Shown: positions 34,613-43,259 of the stretch, piece by piece
Position numbering within the stretch: the stretch's first letter is position 1
Layout of the letters: each line of letters starts with the position of its first letter
NCBI GenBank assembly: GCA_040218815.1
Contig: JAVJQS010000008.1
Location: 221,592 to 285,591 of the forward strand
Length of the DNA stretch: 64,000 bases
Reading direction: 5' to 3'
Origin: JAVJQS01 sp040218815
GTDB lineage: Bacteria; Bacteroidota; Bacteroidia; Flavobacteriales_E; Vicingaceae
Made by a program: the position numbers and the translations under genes
Notes under the pieces: model-generated
What the model was told of the DNA's origin: nothing
The model's input: the letters and a program-made list of their open reading frames with translations, nothing else
Databases searched by the model: none

Positions 34613-35299
34613 CTAAAAATTCATTGGGGATATTCTTACTTCTTCCACTAAGCAAGTGCTGCCCAAATCCACCAAATTGCCTACTATCTTTGCTATATCT
34701 TCAGCTTGAATCATAGCTCCTCGATTTGCATCTGTACCGTCCCAAGAAGAGGTGTTAACAGCTCCAGGGTATAAGCAGCTAACTTTAATGTTATTGGTTT
34801 TTAGTTCTTCTCGGAGAGCGTCGTTCCAAGCTTTAAAAGCGTGCTTCGAAATAGAATAAGCCGTTGCTTCTTTACTGGCGGTTAAGCCCATCACTGAGCC
34901 TATATTTATAATTGCAGAGGAATTTGAAGTTTTTAAGCTAGGTAGAGCACTTTGTGTTAGATTTATAGCACTAAACAAGTTTATTTCCAGTAACTCAAGA
35001 AGCTCATTTTCTTTTAGATTGCTAGCTTGATCTAATTTATATTCTCCAAGGTTATTGATTAATAGTTTAACAGAATCAGTAGCAAGTAATTTTTCAGAAA
35101 GCGATTTTATTTGAGTTAAGTCGGTCAAATCTAGCGCATAGTAAATGTGAGTCAATTGTGGTTGACTTAATTCCTCAGCTAATTTTTTTAATTCACCTTC
35201 ACTTCGAGCCAATAAGATTAAATCATAACCCTTTAAAGCTAAAATTTTGGCAATGGCTCTTCCTATTCCTCGTGTTGCTCCTGAAATAATTGCTTTCAT
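34613..35299 (-). CDS. Short-chain dehydrogenase/reductase
   Basis: 228 residues from the ATG at 35299 (MKAIISGATRGIGRAIAKIL); the frame is open further upstream but runs into the divergent glycosyltransferase gene. Classical SDR features: cofactor motif GATRGIG (TGxxxGIG variant) at 7-13, NNLG, catalytic serine in INIGSVMG, and YSISK (Tyr-x-x-x-Lys). NADP preference is likely from the basic residue after the glycine motif. Substrate unknown. Its stop is immediately adjacent to, and facing, that of the response regulator gene. Confidence 0.88.
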   Translation of the reverse strand: MKAIISGATRGIGRAIAKILALKGYDLILLARSEGELKKLAEELSQPQLTHIYYALDLTDLTQIKSLSEKLLATDSVKLLINNLGEYKLDQASNLKENELLELLEINLFSAINLTQSALPSLKTSNSSAIINIGSVMGLTASKEATAYSISKHAFKAWNDALREELKTNNIKVSCLYPGAVNTSSWDGTDANRGAMIQAEDIAKIVGNLVDLGSTCLVEEVRISPMNF

Positions 35300-35305
35300 A
35301 AGTTT

Positions 35306-35313
35306 CAAATTTA
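35306..35313 (-). promoter_or_regulatory. -7 promoter box TAAATTTG for the SDR gene
   Basis: Perfect TAnnTTTG, six bases before the ATG at 35299; nearly leaderless. Shares the 67-base divergent gap with the same box on the other strand. Confidence 0.55.
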
Positions 35314-35350
35314 GCAAATCATAAAGTTTAATAAGCATCACATTTTCAGC

Positions 35351-35358
35351 TAAATTTG
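35351..35358 (+). promoter_or_regulatory. -7 promoter box TAAATTTG for the glycosyltransferase gene
   Basis: Perfect TAnnTTTG, eight bases before the ATG at 35367. Confidence 0.55.
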
Positions 35359-35366
35359 ATGATGCT

Positions 35367-36443
35367 ATGATGAGCCAACATAAAACCATATTAATAACAC
35401 CATTGAATTGGGGCTTAGGCCATGCAAGTCGATGTATTCCAGTTATCATACAACTGCTGAAGCTAAATTGTAAGGTTGTTGTGGCTGCAGATGGGGAGGC
35501 GCTACAATTGCTAAAAAGTGAATTTCCAGAATTAACTTTTGAAGTTTTCCCAGGATTAAAAACTACCTACTCTAAATTTATTCCTATTCCTGTTTTATTA
35601 TTACTTCGTTCACCCAAACTTTTTAAAAGCATTAAAAAGGAACACAATACTATTAGAAAACTGGTGGAGAATTATCATGTGGATGGAATCATTTCAGACA
35701 ATCGCTATGGTTGTTATAGCTCTGATATCCCATCTGTGATTATTACACATCAATTAGCCATTAAAACACCCCTCTTAAAAAAGCACGCTCAACAACTAAT
35801 TGAGAAGTTACTTTCAAAATTTAATGCCACTTGGGTTCCAGATTTTGAAGGCGAACAAAACATTAGCGGTGACTTATCGCATATATCAAAACCACTAAAA
35901 AACACTCATTTTCTTGGACCATTAACCCGGTTTGTAGCTTCATCAAAAGATCAAGCTTATTCAAGGAAATTACTCGTGCTGCTTTCAGGTCCTGAGCCTC
36001 AAAGAACATTATTTGAGAAAAAAATAGTAGAACAATTACAAGATATTGATTACCAAGTGTTGATCGTTAGAGGAAAGCTGAATCAAACTATCCCTTATGC
36101 GGAGAATGATTACTTAAAGTTTGAAGCACATCTACCAACAGCACAGTTACAGCAAGAAATAGAGGCATCAGAACTAGTGCTTTGTCGATCGGGTTATTCC
36201 TCGCTAATGGACTTAGCGAGAATAGGGAAAAAAGTATTGTTAGTGCCAACTCCAGGACAAAGTGAGCAAGAATATTTAGCAAAGCGATTATCAAAGAATG
36301 GAATTTGTTACACTGTAAGACAATCTAAATTGAGCTTGTCAAAAGACGTTGAAAAGGCGCTAAAGTTTAAAGCTTTTCAGCTAGAGCAAGACAGCAAAAT
36401 ATTGGAAAGAACGCTAAGGGAATGGTTAGCTGAAATTAGTTGA
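35367..36443 (+). CDS. MurG/UGT-like glycosyltransferase family protein
   Basis: 358 residues, starting at one of two adjacent ATGs (35367 or 35370). GT-B fold: N-terminal glycine loop LNWGLGHASRCIPVI near residue 14, DGIISDNRYG, and the C-terminal nucleotide-sugar domain with LVLCRSGYSSLMDLARIGKKVLLVPTPGQSEQEYLA, the GT28-type donor-binding motif. Peripheral membrane or cytosolic. Acceptor and sugar are not predictable. Its stop overlaps alr by eight bases tail to tail. Confidence 0.83.
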   Translation: MMSQHKTILITPLNWGLGHASRCIPVIIQLLKLNCKVVVAADGEALQLLKSEFPELTFEVFPGLKTTYSKFIPIPVLLLLRSPKLFKSIKKEHNTIRKLVENYHVDGIISDNRYGCYSSDIPSVIITHQLAIKTPLLKKHAQQLIEKLLSKFNATWVPDFEGEQNISGDLSHISKPLKNTHFLGPLTRFVASSKDQAYSRKLLVLLSGPEPQRTLFEKKIVEQLQDIDYQVLIVRGKLNQTIPYAENDYLKFEAHLPTAQLQQEIEASELVLCRSGYSSLMDLARIGKKVLLVPTPGQSEQEYLAKRLSKNGICYTVRQSKLSLSKDVEKALKFKAFQLEQDSKILERTLREWLAEIS

Positions 36444-37566
36444 TTAGTACTTTTTTTACCCTCGTACCGATATTTGTTAAGGCTTCATAAGTGATTGTTT
36501 TTTGCGCTTCCGCAAATTCATAAATCGTTTTTTGCCCGCCAAAGATTATAGCTTCAGTGCCATAGCTTATTTCATCATTCCCCAAAAATACCATGCATAG
36601 GTCCATACAAATATTGCCAATGGTTGGGTATAATTTCCCGCCTATTTCAACTTCCCATTTCCCATTTCCCAAGTTTCGGTTCATTCCATCTGCATAGCCT
36701 AGAGATAAAGTTGCAACATAACCATCTGAAGGGGCTTTGCCACTTCTAGAGTAACTAATTGAGTCTCCTTTTTTTACTTTTCGAATCGCTGAAATTGATG
36801 CTTTTAACTTGCAAATTGGTACTAACGCTTTATTTAGTGGGTCAATTGCAGCTGCCCCATACATTCCTATGCCAAGCCGTACCATATCATACTGATATTC
36901 TGGATAGCGTTCAATTCCAAAACTGTTTAAAGCATGAGCAATCGGTTCTTGCGGCAAAAAATTGTAAAGTTCTTTTTTGATTCGGTCAAATTGATCAAGC
37001 TGAGCTCGAGTAAATTCTTCCTCTTCTAAAATTCCTGCGCTACTCAGGTGAGTCATGACTGACTTTACTTGAATTGAACTTAATGCAGTTAATAGGTCTT
37101 TTAGTTGACTTAGTTCAACTTCATCAATTCCCAAGCGGTTCATTCCTGTATCAAATTTCAAATGAATGGCGTAGTTACCGTCTTTTATGGACTCAGAGTT
37201 GCTTAGGAATTTAGCAAAGGACTTCAGTAGCTCTATATTGTGAATTTCAGGCTCTAAACAATGTTTGGTCAACTCCTCCCAAGTGTTTACTCCTGGATTT
37301 AATATCATGATAGGCAGCGTAATGCCACTTTTCCTAAGTTCAACTCCTTCACTTGGGTAAGCTACAGCGATGTAACTGCACAACTGTTCTTTTTCCAATT
37401 TTTGAGCCAATTGAACTGCACCACTTCCATAAGCAGAAGCTTTTAACATTACCATTAGCTGAGTATCCGTCTTAAGTTTCGACTTAAAATAAGCGATGTT
37501 ATGTTGGATGGCTTTCCAATTAATTTCTAAAATAGTTTCAGCTAAAAAAGAGGGTTGATTCGTCAC
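36436..37566 (-). CDS. alr: Alanine racemase
   Basis: 376 residues. Provides D-alanine for peptidoglycan. The PLP lysine is K42 in LKASAYGSG (the family's KANAYGHG). Further conserved parts are HLKFDTGMNRLG, LNSFGIERYPEYQYDMVRLGIGMYGA and the C-terminal TIGNICMDLCMV. It stands alone, whereas many Bacteroidota encode Alr fused behind MurF. Five bases downstream of tdk, so both are probably one operon. Confidence 0.96.
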   Translation of the reverse strand: MTNQPSFLAETILEINWKAIQHNIAYFKSKLKTDTQLMVMLKASAYGSGAVQLAQKLEKEQLCSYIAVAYPSEGVELRKSGITLPIMILNPGVNTWEELTKHCLEPEIHNIELLKSFAKFLSNSESIKDGNYAIHLKFDTGMNRLGIDEVELSQLKDLLTALSSIQVKSVMTHLSSAGILEEEEFTRAQLDQFDRIKKELYNFLPQEPIAHALNSFGIERYPEYQYDMVRLGIGMYGAAAIDPLNKALVPICKLKASISAIRKVKKGDSISYSRSGKAPSDGYVATLSLGYADGMNRNLGNGKWEVEIGGKLYPTIGNICMDLCMVFLGNDEISYGTEAIIFGGQKTIYEFAEAQKTITYEALTNIGTRVKKVLIN

Positions 37567-37571
37567 TTATT

Positions 37572-38156
37572 TTATTTTTTTTGTGCTTCACTTAGATAAA
37601 AACATGATCTACAAAGTGGCTCGTAACTTTCTGTTTCTCCCAACATTACCAATTTATCATCTGCATTGGTTCGGTGAGAATGATTTGCTAAGTTTCCACA
37701 CTTCACACAAATGGCATGAACCTTAGTGACATATTCAGCAGTGGCCAATAAGGCAGGTATTGGGCCAAATGGCTTACCTTGATAATCCATATCTAATCCG
37801 GCTACAATTACTCGCATTCCTTGATTGGCCAGTCGGTTGCATACGCCCACCAACTCCATGTCAAAAAACTGGGCTTCATCTATACCGATAACTTGTTCGT
37901 CATTTATTAATAATGGAATATTAGCTGAAGCAGGAACAGGAGTCGAATGGATTTGGTTTTCATCATGTGAAACTACTGCCTCGTCATCATACCTGTTATC
38001 GACTTCGGGTTTGAAAATCTCTACCTTTTGTTTTGCAATTTTTGCACGCTTTAGTCGACGAATTAGCTCTTCAGTTTTACCTGAAAACATTGAGCCACAA
38101 ATGACTTCAATCCATCCTTTGCGATTTTTAGAATTTATTGTATTTTCGAGGAACAT
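37572..38156 (-). CDS. tdk: Thymidine kinase
   Basis: 194 residues, type II (bacterial/cytosolic vertebrate-like) thymidine kinase. Walker A GSMFSGKT (21-28), the DEAQFF motif of the Walker B/lasso region, AGLDMDYQGKPFG, and a zinc site with CVKCG and CRSCF. Salvages thymidine to dTMP. A perfect promoter box lies 31 bases upstream; alr follows after five bases. Confidence 0.97.
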   Translation of the reverse strand: MFLENTINSKNRKGWIEVICGSMFSGKTEELIRRLKRAKIAKQKVEIFKPEVDNRYDDEAVVSHDENQIHSTPVPASANIPLLINDEQVIGIDEAQFFDMELVGVCNRLANQGMRVIVAGLDMDYQGKPFGPIPALLATAEYVTKVHAICVKCGNLANHSHRTNADDKLVMLGETESYEPLCRSCFYLSEAQKK

Positions 38157-38187
38157 TTAAAAAATTTATCCCAATTTTACGGATTAG

Positions 38188-38195
38188 CAAAGGTA
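38188..38195 (-). promoter_or_regulatory. -7 promoter box TACCTTTG for tdk-alr
   Basis: Perfect TAnnTTTG on the minus strand, 31 bases before the tdk ATG in the 66-base divergent gap. Confidence 0.5.
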
Positions 38196-38222
38196 TTATT
38201 TATCAAGAACAATCAAGCACGC

Positions 38223-38999
38223 ATGGATATACAAAGTAAAAGAGATGAAGTACAAGGATTGATTGATAACATCAAGGAGCATTCTGATCGCTTAAAGCAT
38301 TCCAAAACCCTACCTCTACTTGAATTGAGTGTGATTTTGTCTAAAATTACACAGTTGCATGAAAAAACATTAATTCTAAAATATGTTGCAGCAATTGACC
38401 AAGATCACGCAGAAGAAGAGTTTGGTTCAAAAGCACTTTTTCAAAAGAATGAAGAAAAGGACGATCTTGACTCTACTGAATCCAAATCGACTGAAAAGCC
38501 TGAGCCTAAAAAGGTGATAAACAAAAAAGAAAATAAAGAGAAACCTGAATCAGTTGAAGCTCCTGAGTTTAAAAAAGTTCCTGAATCCGAAGATGAAGAA
38601 AATACACCCGCTGCAGAGCACTTAAAAGAAATTTCAGATGTAGACACTAGAACAGGGTTTGAAGAGATTGAAGCCAAACAGGAGTTAGACTCAAAACCAG
38701 ACTTAAATGAAGCCTTTACAGAAGAGGAAGATCCAAGTTTGAGTGGTCAATTGAGGAAGCAGCCAATTCAAGACTTACTAACAGCAATAGGTTTAAATGA
38801 AAGATATCTATATGCCAATGAATTGTTTGATGGGAATATAGATGATTTTAGAGAATCGATCCGGAAACTTAATGAATTTGAAGACGGTGCTAAAGCAAAA
38901 GCTTATTTCGATAGTGAACTCCGAAAAAAGTATGGCTGGGAAAAAGATAGCGAAATGGCAAATGCACTATATTTATTGGTAGAGAGGCGTTATAACTAA
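38223..38999 (+). CDS. Uncharacterised acidic coiled-coil/low-complexity protein
   Basis: 258 residues; no named family recognised. Residues 1-70 are predicted helical (QGLIDNIKEHSDRLKHSKTL), 75-170 are Lys/Glu/Pro-rich and probably disordered, and 175-258 form a compact conserved-looking domain (LSGQLRKQPIQDLLTAIGLNERYLYANELFDGNIDDFRESI, then YGWEKDSEMANALYLLVERRYN). The end domain resembles proteins commonly left hypothetical in Bacteroidota next to tdk and tolC genes. No signal peptide. Role unknown. Confidence 0.7.
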   Translation: MDIQSKRDEVQGLIDNIKEHSDRLKHSKTLPLLELSVILSKITQLHEKTLILKYVAAIDQDHAEEEFGSKALFQKNEEKDDLDSTESKSTEKPEPKKVINKKENKEKPESVEAPEFKKVPESEDEENTPAAEHLKEISDVDTRTGFEEIEAKQELDSKPDLNEAFTEEEDPSLSGQLRKQPIQDLLTAIGLNERYLYANELFDGNIDDFRESIRKLNEFEDGAKAKAYFDSELRKKYGWEKDSEMANALYLLVERRYN

Positions 39000-39096
39000 T
39001 TCCATAGCCATCTAAATGCAAAGTTTACCGACCATCAATCCATTCAATTTGCAACATGAGATTAATGCTATTTTAGCAGTTCGATACATTAATGTT

Positions 39097-40545
39097 ATGA
39101 TTAAAAAGACAAATGCCGTGAAAACACGATTTACCTTGATGCTTTTTTTATTCTTTTTAGGTTTCGGTTTGACAGCTCAAGATAAAGTTTGGAGTTTAGA
39201 GGAATGCATTAGATATGCCATTGAAAATAACATTCAAATTCAACAAAATGAGATTAACCAGGAGATTTCCAAGCAGGACTTAACTTCTTCAAGGTATGGT
39301 CTTCTACCAGATCTGAATGGTTTTGCCAGTCACGGGTATAATTTTGGACAAGCGATTGACCCTTTTACCAATGAATTTGCTACCACTCAGGTTCGAACCA
39401 ATTCAGTTTCGCTTTCTTCATCTGTCGTCTTATTTAATGGGTTTAATAATATAAATTCCATAAAGCGAAATCAGTCAAATCTTGAAGCAGCTCGGTATGA
39501 CTTAGAGAAGATTAAAAATGATATTTCTTTAAACATCGCTAATCAATACTTAAGGATACTTTTTAATAAAGAATTGCTAAAAAATGCAGAAAATCAATTA
39601 AAAGTAACTCAAGTTCAGAAAAATCGAGTTAGCAAACAAGTTTCTGCTGGAAGTCTACCAGAAGGGGCTTTAAAGGATATTGAAGCACAATATGCTTCAG
39701 AGGAATTGCAGTTAATTAATGCAGAAAATGAATTAAAATTGGCCAAGCTTACCTTAGCTCAATTGTTAAGACTAGAAAGTGCAGACGGTTTTAAAATTGA
39801 ATCACCACCATTAGATAATTTTAAAAGTGTTTCAACCCTGGTAAGTCCTTCATCATTATATGCTACTGCAGTTGATATAATGCCTGAAGTTAAAAGCGCA
39901 CAATACAATTATTACAGCGCGGAAAAAAATCGTAGCATTGCCCGCTCAGGCTATACACCAACATTGACCTTTTCAGGATCTTTTGGATCTGGTTACTCAG
40001 GAAATAATAGGGAAGTTACTGGCTTTACTAGCCCTGTTAGAGTGCAGACAGGTAGCTTTGTTGAAGGTAGTAATACTCCAGTTTATACGTTTTCTTCTAA
40101 TCCTATCTTTCAAGATAAGTCCTTCTTTGATCAATTAGATGACAACTTTAACACCTCCGTTTCCTTTCGATTAAACATTCCAATTTTTAATGGTTTAAAT
40201 GCAAGAACAAATGTTCAACGAGCGAAATTACAAGTGCAAAGTGCCAACTTAGCACTGGAGAATACTAAATTGGAGTTGCGTCAGAACATTGAATCTGCTT
40301 ACGTAGATGCTGTTGCTGCTTTAAAGCGATATCGTGCAGCAGAAAAATCGGTTGATGCTCTAGAAACTTCTTTTAACTATACTCAACAGCGGTTTGATGT
40401 AGGTTTGGTGAATTCGTTTGATTATAGCAATGAGAAAAATCGCTTGAACAATGCTCAGTCTGAATTGCTGCAAGCTAAATACAATTATATTTTTAGCACC
40501 AAGGTACTTGACTTTTACCAAGGTAAAGCATTTACCTTAGATTAA
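39097..40545 (+). CDS. TolC family outer-membrane efflux protein
   Basis: 482 residues from the ATG at 39097, which places a signal peptide (RFTLMLFLFFLGFGLTAQ) correctly; an upstream in-frame ATG at 39016 would add 27 residues before it. Two outer-membrane-factor repeats are seen, each with long amphipathic helices (SLEECIRYAIENNIQIQQNEIN; LELRQNIESAYVDAVAALKRY) and a second-half FDVGLVNSFDYSNEKNRLNNAQSELLQAKY. It forms the outer-membrane channel for the membrane-fusion protein encoded 11 bases downstream. Confidence 0.92.
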   Translation: MIKKTNAVKTRFTLMLFLFFLGFGLTAQDKVWSLEECIRYAIENNIQIQQNEINQEISKQDLTSSRYGLLPDLNGFASHGYNFGQAIDPFTNEFATTQVRTNSVSLSSSVVLFNGFNNINSIKRNQSNLEAARYDLEKIKNDISLNIANQYLRILFNKELLKNAENQLKVTQVQKNRVSKQVSAGSLPEGALKDIEAQYASEELQLINAENELKLAKLTLAQLLRLESADGFKIESPPLDNFKSVSTLVSPSSLYATAVDIMPEVKSAQYNYYSAEKNRSIARSGYTPTLTFSGSFGSGYSGNNREVTGFTSPVRVQTGSFVEGSNTPVYTFSSNPIFQDKSFFDQLDDNFNTSVSFRLNIPIFNGLNARTNVQRAKLQVQSANLALENTKLELRQNIESAYVDAVAALKRYRAAEKSVDALETSFNYTQQRFDVGLVNSFDYSNEKNRLNNAQSELLQAKYNYIFSTKVLDFYQGKAFTLD

Positions 40546-40556
40546 AATACGGAGTT

Positions 40557-41876
40557 ATGAAAGGGAAAAAATGGTTTTTTATTTTAGGTGGAGTAGTTGT
40601 CTTATTAATTGTTATAGCGATAATTAAAGGTAAAACTTCTCAAAAAGGGATAGAGGTTTCTGTAGAAAAAGTTGCTAAAAAGACGATTGTTGAAACAGTA
40701 GCGGCAAGTGGAAAAATTCAACCTGAAACCGAAGTAATCATCAGTTCTGATGTTTCAGGAGAAATTGTAGAAATGTCCGTTAGGGAAGGGGATCAAGTGA
40801 AAACGGGAGACCTACTATTGAAAATAAATCCAGACCTTGTTGAATCAGCTTTGAGTCGAGCAGAAGCTTCACTAAATACAAGTAGAGCAAATTTATCGGG
40901 GGCAAAGGCAAGATTGCAACAGTCTGAGTCTCAATTTACCAATGCAAAAGCTTCATTTAATCGAAATGAAGAATTATATAAAAATAAAGTTATTTCCGAT
41001 GCTGAGTATGATCAGGCAAAAGCTAATTATTACGTAGCAGAAGCTGAAGTTACTGCAGCAAAAGAAAGTGTTCAAGCGGCTAAATTTAATGTGGAAAGTG
41101 CTGAAGCGACTTTAAATGAGGCTAAAGAAAATCTAGGGCGAACTTCAATTTATTCACCAATGTCAGGCACCATAACTAAATTAAATAAGGAAAGTGGGGA
41201 AAGAGTCGTAGGGACTGCTCAAATGGCTGGCACGGAAATTATGACGGTAGCTGATTTATCGGTGATGGAAGTAGCAGTTGAGGTTAACGAAAATGACATA
41301 GTTCGAGTAACACTTGGTGACACCTCCTCAATAGAAGTAGATGCCTATTTGGGAGAGGATTTTATAGGAGTAGTAACTGAAATTGCTAATTCTGCAAACA
41401 TAACGGGAGCCAGTGCTGATCAGGTGACTAATTTTGATGTTAAAATTCGAATTTTACCGGGGTCCTACAGTGAGCTAGACGAAAATGAAGGGAACTCAAA
41501 CTCTCCATTTAGACCTGGAATGTCAGCAACTGTTGATATACAAACAAACACTTCAACTAGTGTATTGGCTGTGCCTATCCAAGCAGTTACCACCCGCAAA
41601 GACACAACAGAAAACCAAGATGAAGAAAGTATTGTTGAAGAAAGCGATCTGGATGAGATGAATGAAGTAGTTTTTGTTTTAGATAGCGGTATTGCCAAAC
41701 AAAAAACAGTAAAAACAGGTATCCAAAATACCATGTACATTGAAATAATAGATGGACTAGAAGTTGGAGATGAGGTAATTATTGCACCCTATGCAGTTGT
41801 ATCTAAACGACTACAGGATGGAGATCAAGTGAAGTCAGTAGATAAAAAAGAATTGTATTCTAGAAATAAGGACTGA
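40557..41876 (+). CDS. Efflux RND/MacA-type periplasmic adaptor (membrane fusion protein)
   Basis: 439 residues. One N-terminal transmembrane helix (7-25), then the lipoyl-like half (SGKIQPETEVIISSDVSGEIVEMSVREGDQVKTGDLLLKINP), a long alpha-hairpin (about 95-180, Ala/Glu/Lys-rich), the second lipoyl half (LGRTSIYSPMSGTITKLNKESGERV), and beta-barrel and membrane-proximal domains. The layout matches MacA-like adaptors that link an inner-membrane transporter to TolC. No ABC or RND permease is adjacent; tsaB follows after two bases. An acidic insertion lies near residues 345-365. Confidence 0.92.
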   Translation: MKGKKWFFILGGVVVLLIVIAIIKGKTSQKGIEVSVEKVAKKTIVETVAASGKIQPETEVIISSDVSGEIVEMSVREGDQVKTGDLLLKINPDLVESALSRAEASLNTSRANLSGAKARLQQSESQFTNAKASFNRNEELYKNKVISDAEYDQAKANYYVAEAEVTAAKESVQAAKFNVESAEATLNEAKENLGRTSIYSPMSGTITKLNKESGERVVGTAQMAGTEIMTVADLSVMEVAVEVNENDIVRVTLGDTSSIEVDAYLGEDFIGVVTEIANSANITGASADQVTNFDVKIRILPGSYSELDENEGNSNSPFRPGMSATVDIQTNTSTSVLAVPIQAVTTRKDTTENQDEESIVEESDLDEMNEVVFVLDSGIAKQKTVKTGIQNTMYIEIIDGLEVGDEVIIAPYAVVSKRLQDGDQVKSVDKKELYSRNKD

Positions 41877-41878
41877 TA

Positions 41879-42562
41879 ATGGCTTATATCCTTACCATTG
41901 AAACTTCAACAGAAGTTTGTTCCGCAGCATTGTTTGAAAATGACCAATTATTAGCGCTTAAAGAAGAGGGTGGCCAATATTCTCATGCTGAGAAATTAGC
42001 TGTTTTTATTGATGAATTGTTTCAAGAAAGTGAGTTGACATTTAAAGACTTATCTGCTGTAGCGGTTAGTAAAGGACCAGGATCTTATACTGGTCTGCGT
42101 ATTGGGGTAACTATGGCTAAAGGGTTATGTTTTGCATTGAATATTCCGCTCATTTCAATTGATACCCTAAAGAGTTTAGCTTGGGGAATTGCGCAGCAAA
42201 AAATGAAAACAGCTTTGCTTTGTCCTACTATTGATGCACGCAGAATGGAAGTTTATACTTCTTTGTTTACTCATGAGTTAGAGAAAATTAGACCAGTTGA
42301 GGCAGTAATAGTTGAAGAGCAATTTTTAGAAGAAGCGCTTCAAGATAACTTGGTTTATATCTTTGGGAATGGGGCTGAAAAGTGCATTTCGACTCTAAAT
42401 CATGCAAATCTTAAGTACATTAAAAATCAATTGCCATCTGCTTCTAAAATGGGCGCTCTTGCATTGGAGAAATTTTCTGAAAAAACTTTTGAAGATGTAG
42501 CTTATTTTGAACCATTTTATTTAAAAGATTTTATTGCATTAAAGGGAAAGAAGTTGGTTTAA
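41879..42562 (+). CDS. tsaB: tRNA threonylcarbamoyladenosine biosynthesis protein TsaB
   Basis: 227 residues. ASKHA-fold partner of TsaD in making t6A37 of tRNAs. Diagnostic segments: ILTIETSTEVCSAALF, SHAEKLAVFIDELF, VSKGPGSYTGLRIGVTMAKGLCFAL, and CPTIDARRMEVYTSLF. Two bases after the adaptor gene; this placement beside TolC and adaptor genes is common in Bacteroidota and likely reflects operon structure rather than function. Confidence 0.95.
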   Translation: MAYILTIETSTEVCSAALFENDQLLALKEEGGQYSHAEKLAVFIDELFQESELTFKDLSAVAVSKGPGSYTGLRIGVTMAKGLCFALNIPLISIDTLKSLAWGIAQQKMKTALLCPTIDARRMEVYTSLFTHELEKIRPVEAVIVEEQFLEEALQDNLVYIFGNGAEKCISTLNHANLKYIKNQLPSASKMGALALEKFSEKTFEDVAYFEPFYLKDFIALKGKKLV

Positions 42563-42662
42563 CTTCTGATTGATGAAATTTATAGCTTGATTTTAATAAA
42601 TAATCAAGTGAACAGAATACGATCGAATAATAAGAATTGTCCATTTTTTTTGCTGTTTTAAT

Positions 42663-42670
42663 TATATTTG
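42663..42670 (+). promoter_or_regulatory. -7 promoter box TATATTTG for the DUF922 gene
   Basis: Perfect TAnnTTTG with exactly four bases before the ATG at 42675; expected to yield a leaderless transcript. Confidence 0.6.
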
Positions 42671-42674
42671 ATTT

Positions 42675-43259
42675 ATGAGAGATTGGCTTTTTTGCATATT
42701 GATGTTTTCATTTGGCTTTGCTGGAATAGCGCAAGAAGATAAAATAAGCACAAACAGAATCATTTGGAATGACTGGTATCGTTTAGAGTGGACTGACTTT
42801 GAAGCAAAAGCTGAAGAAGATTCAAAAATTGCTGCGCTTTCTAGTATTGGCCTTCCATATGAGTATGTTACTGATGGTGAAGGAATGTTGACAATTACGA
42901 TCAATGTTTGCTTTTTTAAAAATGAGTCTTGGTCAAAAGAGAGTAATCAAAATAAGGTTTTGTTACAGCATGAGCAGTTGCACTTTGATATTGCTGAATT
43001 GCATCGCAGAATGATTGTAAAGGAATTGATGAAAGCTGAGTTTACCAAGAATAACTACGAGCAAAAGTTAGACGAAATAGTTAATGAATATTGGTCAAAT
43101 AGCTATAGACAAATGCAAGACAAATACGATAAGGAAACCAACTTTTCAAGAGTATTTCAAGCGCAGATAAATTGGAATCGTTTTGTGAGTCAGCAACTTC
43201 GAAATCTTGAAGAATATGCATTCACTGAAATTGAAGTGAGCTTGATTAATTTTGATTAA
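42675..43259 (+). CDS. DUF922-like secreted protein with HExxH motif
   Basis: 194 residues. Signal peptide MRDWLFCILMFSFGFAGIAQ, then WNDWYRLEWTDFEAKAEEDSKIAALSSIGLPYEY, a segment typical of DUF922 proteins, and LLQHEQLHFDIAELHRRMI, an HExxH-type zinc site (HEQLH followed by FD) suggestive of a metalloprotease. No established activity. Its end overlaps the convergent neighbour by four bases. A leaderless promoter precedes it. Confidence 0.78.
   Translation: MRDWLFCILMFSFGFAGIAQEDKISTNRIIWNDWYRLEWTDFEAKAEEDSKIAALSSIGLPYEYVTDGEGMLTITINVCFFKNESWSKESNQNKVLLQHEQLHFDIAELHRRMIVKELMKAEFTKNNYEQKLDEIVNEYWSNSYRQMQDKYDKETNFSRVFQAQINWNRFVSQQLRNLEEYAFTEIEVSLINFD

Noticed and set aside
39016..39096. Earlier ATG start for the TolC-family gene
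   Set aside because: It would place 27 non-secretory residues before a clear signal peptide.
42637..42662. Conserved -33 element upstream of the TAnnTTTG boxes
   Set aside because: I compared upstream TTG or TTTG occurrences at several promoters and found spacers of about 10 to 33 bases with no consistent value, so no -33 box is annotated.
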